Assembly: GCA_002256465.1 (NCBI GenBank)
Contig: NQJG01000128.1
Span: forward strand, 1 to 5,116
DNA length: 5,116 nucleotides
Origin: Methylococcaceae bacterium NSP1-1
Lineage (GTDB): Bacteria > Pseudomonadota > Gammaproteobacteria > Methylococcales > Methylomonadaceae
Reading direction: 5' to 3'
Under the pieces are notes generated by a model. The model ran no database searches, had not been told where the DNA came from, and saw only the letters and a program-made list of their open reading frames with translations. Positions 1-5,116 of this stretch are shown piece by piece. Positions within the stretch are counted from its first letter, which is position 1. Every line of letters starts with the position of its first letter. A program made the translations under genes and the position numbers.

Positions 1-40
1 AATGATGCTGCATGTAAGACAAACATATCACATTAAACAT
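1..40 (-). CDS. Possible start of a further gene, cut by window edge
   Basis: An ATG at 40-38 opens a frame that stays open for the 13 codons left in the window (MFNVICLSYMQHH). An AAGGAG sequence lies upstream at 57-52, overlapping the maeB stop codon, with an 11-nt gap that is slightly longer than ideal. This arrangement would suit a gene co-transcribed with maeB. The fragment is too short to recognise, and the frame could close just outside the window. The call rests only on the Shine-Dalgarno match. Confidence 0.25.
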   Translation of the reverse strand, partial: MFNVICLSYMQHH

Positions 41-51
41 TTTGCAATTAT

Positions 52-57
52 CTCCTT
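52..57 (-). promoter_or_regulatory. Shine-Dalgarno-like AAGGAG at the maeB stop
   Basis: On the minus strand the maeB stop TAA runs directly into a purine-rich TAAGGAG. This is a near-perfect anti-16S match and has no role for maeB itself. It points to a downstream start, the nearest being the ATG at 40-38. It may also be chance. Confidence 0.35.
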
Positions 58-1369
58 AACGCTCCTCCACCGCATCCAACACACACAAGGCGGTCATGTT
101 TATGATCCGGCGCACTGTGGCGGATGGCGTAAGGACGTGCACCGGCCTAGCGCAACCGAGCATCACGGGACCTATCGCAACACCGTAGCCCGCTGCGGTC
201 TTGAGCAGATTATAGGCAATATTGGCGGCATCTATGTTAGGTAAAACCAGCAGGTTGGCGCTGCCTTTCAACTTCGAATCCGGCATCATTTTTTTCAGCA
301 AATCATGGTTCAGTGCTGCATCGCCGTGCATCTCGCCATCAACTTCCAGTTCCGGTGCTTGTTCCTGAATGATTGCCAACGCAGCACGCATCTTTTGCGC
401 GGACTCACTGTTGCTGGAACCGAAACTGGAATGCGATAGCAAGGCGGCACGCGGCTCCATGCCTAATCGACGCATCTTTTCCGCAGCCAACAGAGTGATT
501 TCGGCAAGCTGGCCTGCAGTCGGATTTTCATTGACGTGGGTATCGACCAGCATAATCTGGCGTTCGGGCAAGATAAGGACGTTCATAGCTGCGTAGACGT
601 TAACGCCTGAGCGCTTACCCAGCACCTGGTCGATGTAATGCAGATGCAGGGCATTATTGCCGAAGGTGCCGCAAATCATGCCGTCGGCATCACCTTTATG
701 AATCAACATTGCACCTATCAGGGTTTGGCGGCGGCGCATTTCCAGCTTGGCGTATTGCTCGGTAACGCCTTTACGAATCGTCATTTTCAGATAAGTCTGC
801 CAGAAATCGCGGTAGCGCTCGTCATATTCTGGATTGATAATCTCGAAATCCGTCCCGGGCCTGATACGTAAACCGTATTTCTCGATGCGAAACTGTACTA
901 CAGCCGGACGACCGATCAAAATGGGTGTCGCGATTTTTTCATCCACTATCACTTGCACGGCACGTAGTACCCGCTCTTCTTCGCCTTCGGCAAAGACAAT
1001 GCGTTTTTTGTCCGCAGGCGCATTTTTGGCAATCTGGAAGATCGGCTTCATGAAGGTGCCGCTGTGATACACGAATTGTTGCAGGCGATCGACGTAAGCC
1101 TGCATATCCGGGATCGGGCGTGCTGCAACACCGGATTCCTCCGCCGCTTTGGCAACCGCGGGAGCGATTTTGGTCATCAGGCGCGGATCAAATGGCAGAG
1201 GTATCAGGTAATTCGGGCCGAAAGACAAGTTGGTGATGCCGTAGGCGCTAGCAACAATATCGGATTGTTCAGCCTGTGCCAAATCAGCAATCGCATGCAC
1301 GGCTGCGAGTGATGGTGGTGGCGCCGCAGTCAAGCGCACCTCGGAAGATGTAGGGAAAGCACAGGACAT
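56..1369 (-). CDS. maeB: PTA-like domain, C-terminal fragment of MaeB
   Basis: This 437-residue frame is the rest of MaeB. Residues 1-20 are an out-of-frame reading of the upstream half and are not native; family sequence resumes at [15 protein letters not shown] (21-35). Residues 21 to about 103 finish the malic enzyme domain ([21 protein letters not shown]). From about 106 ([10 protein letters not shown]) to the end it is a phosphate acetyl/butyryltransferase-type domain: [12 protein letters not shown] (126-137), ILIGRP (150-155), [10 protein letters not shown] (226-235), [11 protein letters not shown] (310-320), [10 protein letters not shown] (344-353), [10 protein letters not shown] (369-378) and a PVHVLTP segment near the C-terminus. 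In E. coli MaeB this domain mediates acetyl-CoA-type regulation and oligomerisation. The apparent ATG at 1369 lies within upstream coding sequence, and I see no reason to treat it as a real start. Separate translation is unlikely. Confidence 0.8.
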   Translation of the reverse strand: MSCAFPTSSEVRLTAAPPPSLAAVHAIADLAQAEQSDIVASAYGITNLSFGPNYLIPLPFDPRLMTKIAPAVAKAAEESGVAARPIPDMQAYVDRLQQFVYHSGTFMKPIFQIAKNAPADKKRIVFAEGEEERVLRAVQVIVDEKIATPILIGRPAVVQFRIEKYGLRIRPGTDFEIINPEYDERYRDFWQTYLKMTIRKGVTEQYAKLEMRRRQTLIGAMLIHKGDADGMICGTFGNNALHLHYIDQVLGKRSGVNVYAAMNVLILPERQIMLVDTHVNENPTAGQLAEITLLAAEKMRRLGMEPRAALLSHSSFGSSNSESAQKMRAALAIIQEQAPELEVDGEMHGDAALNHDLLKKMMPDSKLKGSANLLVLPNIDAANIAYNLLKTAAGYGVAIGPVMLGCARPVHVLTPSATVRRIINMTALCVLDAVEER

Positions 1370-2351
1370 TGTTTACCTGATTAGGGTAATCAGAGCGGCC
1401 CGTGGCAATAATTGCATCATCGCGCACCGCTTTGACCTCTTCGGGTAAAATTTCAGGCGTTGGATTGGCCAACGCTAATATCAATGGCTTGGGTGCCATG
1501 GTTTTGACCATGTCTTGTTTCAAAATACCGCCTGCAGAAAGCCCAAGAAAAATATCTGCTCCGGGTATTACTTCTGCCAGGGTTCGGGCATTGGTCTCCT
1601 GCGCAAAACGGGCTTTATGCGGATCTTTTTCAATGCGACCTTTATAAATGACGCCGGCATGATCGGTAACGAAGATATTTTCAATCGGAAAGCCGAGTTC
1701 TACAATCAAGTCCAGACAGGCAAATGCCGCCGCGCCCGCACCAGAGACAACCAGTTTGCAATTTTTAATATCCTTACCGACGACTTTCAGACCATTCAAA
1801 ATCGCAGCGCCCGTAATGATTGCGGTGCCGTGCTGATCGTCATGAAATACGGGTATTTTCATACGTTCGCGTAATTTGCGCTCGATATAAAAGCATTCGG
1901 GAGCTTTAATATCTTCCAGATTGATGCCGCCAAAAGTCGGCTCCAGGGAGGCAATAATATCGCATAGCTTGTCTGGGTCCAGCTCGTTAATTTCGATATC
2001 GAAAACGTCAATACCGGCGAATTTCTTGAATAATACACCCTTCCCTTCCATTACCGGTTTGGCTGCCAGAGGCCCGATGTTTCCCAAACCTAGCACGGCT
2101 GTACCATTGGAAATGACTGCAACCAGATTACCCCGTGCAGTGTATTTAAAAACATTGGCAGAATCGGCAACAATTTCTTCACAAGCTGCCGCGACTCCGG
2201 GCGAATAGGCCAAGGCAAGGTCGCGCTGGTTAGTCAATTGCTTGGTAGGAGTAACACTGATTTTGCCGGGTGTAGGAAATTGGTGATATTCAAGTGCCGC
2301 ATCATGTAATTGGCGACTGACTTCTTCTTTTGGATCTATAGGGGAATTCAT
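1284..2351 (-). CDS. maeB: Malic enzyme, N-terminal fragment of MaeB
   Basis: This 355-residue frame carries the catalytic core of NADP-malic enzyme. Visible motifs are [11 protein letters not shown] (44-54) with the family's conserved tyrosine, [11 protein letters not shown] (110-120), the metal-binding [10 protein letters not shown] (169-178), the Rossmann dinucleotide loop VVSGAGAAA (201-209), [10 protein letters not shown] (292-301) and [10 protein letters not shown] (320-329). The native sequence runs to about residue 348; the last seven residues (RSRACDC) are read out of frame before a TGA at 1286-1284. The missing piece is roughly 80 residues of the malic enzyme C-terminal region plus the whole PTA-like domain. 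Stand-alone malic enzymes of about 400-430 residues exist, but this fragment is shorter and ends within the nucleotide-binding half, so I doubt it folds into an active enzyme. The start ATG has AAGG at 2361-2358 in front of it. Confidence 0.85.
   Translation of the reverse strand: MNSPIDPKEEVSRQLHDAALEYHQFPTPGKISVTPTKQLTNQRDLALAYSPGVAAACEEIVADSANVFKYTARGNLVAVISNGTAVLGLGNIGPLAAKPVMEGKGVLFKKFAGIDVFDIEINELDPDKLCDIIASLEPTFGGINLEDIKAPECFYIERKLRERMKIPVFHDDQHGTAIITGAAILNGLKVVGKDIKNCKLVVSGAGAAAFACLDLIVELGFPIENIFVTDHAGVIYKGRIEKDPHKARFAQETNARTLAEVIPGADIFLGLSAGGILKQDMVKTMAPKPLILALANPTPEILPEEVKAVRDDAIIATGRSDYPNQVNNVLCFPYIFRGALDCGATTITRSRACDC
1307..1313 (-). other. maeB: Frameshift/deletion junction in maeB
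   Basis: On the minus strand the sequence reads ATC-ACTC-GCA. ATC is the Ile of GATTI in the first frame and CTC-GCA starts LAA of the second, leaving only one base between Ile and Leu. E. coli MaeB has five residues (NEEMK) there, which needs 15 bases, so the net loss is 14 nt. An ancestral ACT-GAA-GAA-ATG-AAA-CTC would have two ACT triplets 14 nt apart, and a deletion between them gives exactly what is seen. The ancestral codons are my reconstruction. Confidence 0.6.
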
Positions 2352-2357
2352 GTTCTG

Positions 2358-2362
2358 CCTTA
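2358..2362 (-). promoter_or_regulatory. Ribosome binding site of maeB
   Basis: TAAGG lies six bases before the ATG at 2351 and supports that start. The protein beginning there ([11 protein letters not shown]) is about ten residues longer than E. coli MaeB before the shared FPxPGKI segment. Confidence 0.55.
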
Positions 2363-2374
2363 AGAATAGTGATT

Positions 2375-2403
2375 ATTGTAACGACCAAAACTGGGGTTAT
2401 CAG
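2375..2403 (-). promoter_or_regulatory. Possible sigma-70 promoter for maeB
   Basis: In the 93-base gap before maeB the minus strand holds CTGATA (2403-2398; four of six matches to TTGACA), a 17-base spacer and TACAAT (2380-2375; five of six matches to TATAAT). This would place the transcript start roughly 15-20 bases upstream of the ATG. A weak 5-bp inverted repeat (TATCA/TGATA, 2398-2413) overlaps the -35 element. The match is by eye and such matches are common in AT-rich gaps. Confidence 0.3.
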
Positions 2404-2444
2404 GCTTATGATAGACCTTGTATGACCCTGGATTTATGGTTGAT

Positions 2445-3002
2445 TTAATGCCAGCCACCGTATTGTTTTGTAGGGTCGCCACGAAAACCAGCTGTCGTTT
2501 TGTTGGCATCAGGGACATTCGCTGTTCCTTCGGCTGCTCGAACCATATTGGCATGGGTATAGCCACCCATAGCTAGAGCTTTTTTGGCAATGGAGGTCGT
2601 CAATGGATTGATGTCATATTTTGTTATTCCCGGATGAACAACGGCAGTGATCAATTTTTCCCCCTCCGCCGTTTCAGGATAAAAAGTCAAGACGATAGGC
2701 AAAAAAGTATCGGCAGGAATTTTAACACTGTAATGGCCGTTATTTTGTAAAGCAGTACTTGCAACAAGCTCCTCGTAACTGTCGGTTACCTTGATGGTAC
2801 CGGCTTTTATAGGTCCGTGATTATTACTCACGACACCTTCCAGAGATGTCGCTTGTTCGTATTTTTTAAGGACTTGCTTAATAGGTGCATTATCCTTATT
2901 GCTTTTTTCACAGCCTGTTAGAAAACAACCCGCTATAAAAAACAGCAACACTATGTTGAGAAATTTATATTTCGTTATTGAACAGGAAGAGTCAGTATTC
3001 AT
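2445..3002 (-). CDS. Lipoprotein with carboxypeptidase-regulatory-like domain
   Basis: The product has 185 residues. The N-terminus is a lipoprotein signal: basic KYK (11-13), a hydrophobic run (14-29) and a lipobox ending LTGC with Cys31. A second lipobox-like IAGC ends at Cys26. With Glu after Cys31, the E. coli sorting rule predicts the outer membrane. Residues about 40-52 form a charged linker, and about 53-110 (SLEGVVSN, GTIKVTD, NNGHYSVKIP, PIVLTFYPE) have the look of a CarboxypepD_reg beta-sandwich, which often serves as a structural or binding module in envelope proteins. NPLTTSIAKKAL (132-143) resembles a segment seen in other secreted proteins of this type; the tail ends GDPTKQYGGWH. 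I chose the ATG at 3002 because GGAG lies six bases before it; the longer frame would start at a TTG that overlaps this GGAG. The specific function is unknown. Confidence 0.75.
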   Translation of the reverse strand: MNTDSSCSITKYKFLNIVLLFFIAGCFLTGCEKSNKDNAPIKQVLKKYEQATSLEGVVSNNHGPIKAGTIKVTDSYEELVASTALQNNGHYSVKIPADTFLPIVLTFYPETAEGEKLITAVVHPGITKYDINPLTTSIAKKALAMGGYTHANMVRAAEGTANVPDANKTTAGFRGDPTKQYGGWH

Positions 3003-3008
3003 AGTAAG

Positions 3009-3012
3009 CTCC
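3009..3012 (-). promoter_or_regulatory. Ribosome binding site deciding the lipoprotein start
   Basis: GGAG sits six bases before the ATG at 3002-3000. The alternative TTG start at 3014-3012 shares a base with this GGAG and would have no site of its own, so the shorter 185-residue form is preferred. Confidence 0.55.
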
Positions 3013-3081
3013 AAAGCGTAGGTGTTACATTAGATTTTTTAGATAATTTGAGAAGTCTGGGTAATAAAGGACCCTCTGTAG

Positions 3082-4548
3082 TTATCGGCGTCCGCCCAAT
3101 AACGACCCCATAATACCTCGTATAATCTGCCGGCCTACTGTGCTTCCTACGGCACGTGCAGCACTCGTAAGCAATGCTTCGCCAGCACTTTGCCGATTAC
3201 TGTTTCTAATGGGAGCCTTTGTTTTCCGTTGTTTGATTTGCTGATCTTCAGCGGCTTCTTCAATTTGTCTTTCTGCTTTTTTCTTGAGTAATTCATATGC
3301 AGATTCACGATCAACCTCCTGCTCATAACGGCCACTAAAAGGCGATCGACCTATTATTTCACTTCGTTGTTGCGGTGTAACCGGACCGAGCTGTGACTCG
3401 GGCGGGCGAATAAAAATTCGTTCAACCGGAGCAGGACTGCCATCTTTATTGAGTACGGAAACCAGGGCTTCACCTGTCTTCAACTCCTGAATAGCTTTTT
3501 CGGTATCTATTTTAGGATTACTACGGAAAGTCGTCGCGACACTTTTGACGACTTGTTGATCTTTCGGCGTGTAAGCTCTTAAGGCATGTTGAATTTTAAG
3601 GCCCAGTTGACCCAAAATATCTTCCGGAATATCCAGCGGACTTTGGCTGATAAAATACACGCCCACACCTTTTGAACGAATCAATCGGACGATTTGTTCG
3701 ATTTTATCCACCAATACCTTGGGGGCCTGATCAAACAGCAAATGCGCTTCATCAAAAAATAACACCAGTTTTGGACGATCGGCATCACCAACTTCCGGTA
3801 AGGTTTCGAATAATTCGGACAATAACCAGAGCAAAAAAGTGGCATATAAACGCGGTGATTTTGTAGTGAGCTCGGTTGCATCAAGAATACTAATGACACC
3901 ATTGCCTGAGAAATCTGTTTTACAGAAATCTTCCAGTTGTATAGCGGGTTCGCCAAAAAAGTGTTCCGCGCCCTGCTCTTCGAGCACCAATAATTGTCTT
4001 TGTATGGCGCCAATACTAGCACCGGAAATATTGCCGTACTCTGCTTGCAATTCTTTAGACTCATCACCCATCCACTGCAACATGGAGCGTAAATCTTTTA
4101 AATCCAGCAATAACAAGCCATTGTCATCAGCAATCTTAAAACAACTGTAAAGAACGCCAGTTTGTGTGTCATTCAATTCCAGCAGATTACTGAGCAACAA
4201 CGGTCCCATATCTGAAACAGTGGTGCGCACCGGATGACCGGTTTTGGCGAAAATGTCCCAGAAAACAGCTGGATTGCCGCGATGCTGAAAATTAGCGATA
4301 CCAATCTGTTGAACACGCTCGGAAATCTTCTCATGTGGCTGACCGGGGATAGTAATGCCGGACAAGTCGCCTTTGATATCGGCTAGAAAAACAGGAACAC
4401 CTATTTTTGAAAAACCCTCTGCCAGAATTTGCAGGGTAATTGTTTTACCCGTACCTGTAGCCCCTGAAATCATTCCATGACGATTACCCATTGCGGCATC
4501 CATAATGACTTGTGTACCATTCTGGCCGCCAATTAAAATTTCCTGCAT
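3082..4548 (-). CDS. yjgR: DUF853 (YjgR/HerA-like) P-loop ATPase
   Basis: This complete 488-residue protein resembles E. coli YjgR over its whole length. Walker A is GATGTGKT (29-36), followed by PVFLADIKGDLSG (52-64); Walker B is LVLFFDEAH (261-269) with Asp266 and Glu267. Other family segments are GHPVRTTVSDMGPLLL (104-119), LLLDLKDLR (146-154), YGNISGASIGAIQR (171-184), QGAEHFFGEP (192-201), IRSKGVGVYFISQSP (290-304), HALRAYTPKDQ (321-331) and the C-terminal RGIMGSLLGGRR (477-488). A charged, probably helical or coiled-coil segment (about 415-445) precedes a basic stretch. The family belongs to the HerA/FtsK branch of ATPases, but its cellular role is not established; no NurA nuclease gene is visible nearby. 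AGGAG six bases before the ATG supports the start. It follows the small membrane protein gene by 42 bases, so co-transcription is likely. Confidence 0.93.
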   Translation of the reverse strand: MQEILIGGQNGTQVIMDAAMGNRHGMISGATGTGKTITLQILAEGFSKIGVPVFLADIKGDLSGITIPGQPHEKISERVQQIGIANFQHRGNPAVFWDIFAKTGHPVRTTVSDMGPLLLSNLLELNDTQTGVLYSCFKIADDNGLLLLDLKDLRSMLQWMGDESKELQAEYGNISGASIGAIQRQLLVLEEQGAEHFFGEPAIQLEDFCKTDFSGNGVISILDATELTTKSPRLYATFLLWLLSELFETLPEVGDADRPKLVLFFDEAHLLFDQAPKVLVDKIEQIVRLIRSKGVGVYFISQSPLDIPEDILGQLGLKIQHALRAYTPKDQQVVKSVATTFRSNPKIDTEKAIQELKTGEALVSVLNKDGSPAPVERIFIRPPESQLGPVTPQQRSEIIGRSPFSGRYEQEVDRESAYELLKKKAERQIEEAAEDQQIKQRKTKAPIRNSNRQSAGEALLTSAARAVGSTVGRQIIRGIMGSLLGGRR

Positions 4549-4554
4549 CGTTCA

Positions 4555-4559
4555 CTCCT
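4555..4559 (-). promoter_or_regulatory. Strong ribosome binding site of the ATPase gene
   Basis: AGGAG lies six bases before the ATG at 4548. It is the best-spaced Shine-Dalgarno in the window and fixes the start at the short N-terminus (MQEILIGGQNG) seen in the family. Confidence 0.65.
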
Positions 4560-4590
4560 GATTTAATAAAGAATATTTAAAGGATTGATA

Positions 4591-4755
4591 TTATTTATTA
4601 GCATTGTCTTTAATAGCACCGTTCGTACTCTGCACTACTGCACCTGTAAAGAAAATGCCGCTTGCCAATAGTGCAAAAACAAGTAACGCAATACCTAAGC
4701 CAATAGTTAGAATTAATTGTTTAATCAAGCCATCTATTTTTTTATTCTCTATCAT
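4591..4755 (-). CDS. Small single-span membrane protein
   Basis: I do not recognise this 54-residue protein. It begins MIENKKIDGLIKQ, continues with one long hydrophobic stretch (about residues 11-41, LILTIGLGIALLVFALLASG and FFTGAVV) and ends in a polar tail QSTNGAIKDNANK. It is probably an inner-membrane peptide with one, less likely two, spans. An in-frame ATG at 4824 would add 23 residues, but all of that extension is the other-frame reading of the upstream gene and looks unnatural (MFEACQEKYKK), so I prefer the ATG at 4755. No Shine-Dalgarno lies close to it. Its first 14 bases overlap the end of the DUF6398-like gene, which suggests translational coupling. The ATPase gene follows 42 bases later. 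The hydrophobic run with charged flanks argues that the gene is real. Confidence 0.55.
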   Translation of the reverse strand: MIENKKIDGLIKQLILTIGLGIALLVFALLASGIFFTGAVVQSTNGAIKDNANK

Positions 4756-5116
4756 CTGGTATATAAGGGATATACCCTTTTTCAAAGGCAATTTCTTGTA
4801 TTTCTCTTGGCATGCTTCGAACATCCACCATCAAACCATTAACTGATAGCATCCAAACCAGTGGGTTGCTTTGTAACCTGCTGGATAATGACCAATTTGG
4901 ATCCAACTGATACATCCCCAGCATGGTGCGAACAACTTTTGATTTTGCATTTCCAGTGCTTTCACCTACACTGAATTTTTTATATAACTCCTTGGCGCTA
5001 ATATGAGGGGCCTGGCTTTTATCAAATAAAAAATTTACCATTCCAATTGCATGAGTTATCCCACAAGCCCATGTGTGTATGTTTCCTGTTTCTAAGGGAG
5101 ATGGGCGTTTTCTAGA
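4742..5116 (-). CDS. DUF6398-like protein, 5' end outside window
   Basis: The frame ending with TAA at 4744-4742 stays open to the right edge, giving 124 visible residues. An internal ATG at 5041 could be taken as the start, but the 25 codons before it (RKRPSPL near the edge, then NIHTWACGITHAIG) read as real protein and match the family pattern as I recall it, so the true start lies beyond 5116. Later segments are MVNFLFDKSQAPHISAKEL (26-44), NPLVWMLSVNGLMVD (84-98), REIQEIAFEKG (104-114) and YIPYIP (115-120). Residues about 40-66 look like a helix-turn-helix. I assign it to DUF6398 from memory of these motifs; the function is unknown. The last 14 bases overlap the start of the small membrane protein gene. 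Confidence 0.7.
   Translation of the reverse strand, partial: SRKRPSPLETGNIHTWACGITHAIGMVNFLFDKSQAPHISAKELYKKFSVGESTGNAKSKVVRTMLGMYQLDPNWSLSSRLQSNPLVWMLSVNGLMVDVRSMPREIQEIAFEKGYIPYIPDDRE
4758..4776 (-). repeat. Perfect 7-bp inverted repeat before a small ORF start
   Basis: GGTATAT and ATATACC flank a five-base loop CCCTT on the minus strand, two bases upstream of the ATG at 4755. In RNA this is a short AU-rich hairpin. It arises in the codons for GYIPYIP of the DUF6398-like protein, so coding constraint alone may explain it. If it folds, it would sit where a Shine-Dalgarno for the membrane peptide should be. Confidence 0.4.

Larger units (their letters stand above)
56..2351 (-). pseudogene. 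maeB: maeB, NADP-malic enzyme/PTA-like fusion, frameshifted
   Basis: Two overlapping frames together make one MaeB protein of about 765 residues, the usual size for this family (about 760 in E. coli). The first frame (2351-1284) holds most of the malic enzyme part; the second (1369-56, native from about 1309) holds the end of the malic enzyme part and the phosphotransacetylase-like domain. MaeB is a cytosolic enzyme that oxidatively decarboxylates malate to pyruvate with reduction of NADP; in E. coli its PTA-like domain is thought to be regulatory, not catalytic. The reading frame breaks after GATTIT (codons 343-348), where relatives carry a few more residues before LAAV. Both halves are otherwise well conserved, with no other stop, so the lesion is recent or a sequence error. 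An ATG with AAGG six bases upstream marks the start. Confidence 0.8.

Noticed and set aside
1295..1330. Programmed ribosomal frameshift joining the two maeB frames.
   Set aside because: There is no slippery heptamer or following stem, and residues conserved in the family are missing at the junction, which fits a deletion better than recoding.
1515..1874. A 119-codon plus-strand frame antisense to maeB.
   Set aside because: It is the opposite-strand reading of well-conserved malic enzyme codons and has no family resemblance or ribosome binding site.
2360..2566. A 68-codon minus-strand frame between maeB and the lipoprotein gene.
   Set aside because: Most of it overlaps the lipoprotein coding end in another frame, and the protein has no recognisable features. 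The lipoprotein frame is clearly the coding one.
3015..3081. Possible terminator (GGGT/ACCC with an 8-base loop) and promoter-like AT-rich stretch with a direct repeat ATCTA between the ATPase and lipoprotein genes.
   Set aside because: The stem is only four pairs with no U-run directly after it, and no -35/-10 pair with acceptable matches and spacing was found.
3681..4067. A 128-codon minus-strand frame inside the ATPase gene.
   Set aside because: It is an alternative-frame shadow of the conserved DUF853 sequence, including its Walker B region.
4742..5041. A complete 99-residue gene starting at the ATG at 5041.
   Set aside because: The frame upstream is open to the window edge and encodes family-like sequence (RKRPSPL, WACGITHAIG), so this ATG is internal.

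Overview
The window looks like a chromosomal segment of a gammaproteobacterium. GC content is moderate, and every gene I can support is on the minus strand, so transcription runs from right to left. The DUF853/YjgR-type ATPase and the MaeB-type malic enzyme both align closely, from memory, with their E. coli counterparts. The overall style (lipoprotein, DUF6398-like protein, malic enzyme) would fit a methanotroph-like member of Methylococcales, but that is a guess and no gene here proves it.

Layout in the direction of transcription. (1) 5116-4742: the 3' part of a gene for a DUF6398-like protein; its start lies outside the window. (2) 4755-4591: a small single-span membrane protein whose start overlaps the end of the previous gene by 14 nt. 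(3) 4548-3082: a complete YjgR/HerA-like P-loop ATPase with a strong ribosome binding site. (4) 3002-2445: a lipoprotein with a carboxypeptidase-regulatory-like beta-sandwich domain. (5) 2351-56: maeB, coding for the large fused NADP-malic enzyme/phosphotransacetylase-like protein, split into two frames by a small internal deletion. (6) 40-1: a possible start of a further gene, preceded by a Shine-Dalgarno sequence that overlaps the maeB stop codon. No gene-free stretch exceeds 100 bases. I see no tRNA, rRNA, CRISPR array, insertion sequence or convincing terminator.

The DUF6398-like gene, the membrane peptide and the ATPase are packed tightly enough to be one transcript. The lipoprotein and maeB each follow gaps of 79 and 93 bases that could hold promoters; only the maeB gap shows a passable one. 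MaeB would normally turn malate into pyruvate with NADPH production, feeding biosynthesis. Here the reading frame breaks near codon 348, so the strain either lacks this activity or the sequence contains an error.

The most notable observation is the nature of that break. Compared with E. coli MaeB as I remember it, about 14 nt are missing from the codons between GAT-I and LAAV, and the junction is compatible with deletion between two ACT triplets. Other points worth a look are the membrane peptide nested over the end of the DUF6398-like gene with a hairpin just before its start, the HTH-like segment in the DUF6398-like protein, and the two candidate lipoboxes in the lipoprotein. I did not find a convincing new multi-gene system.
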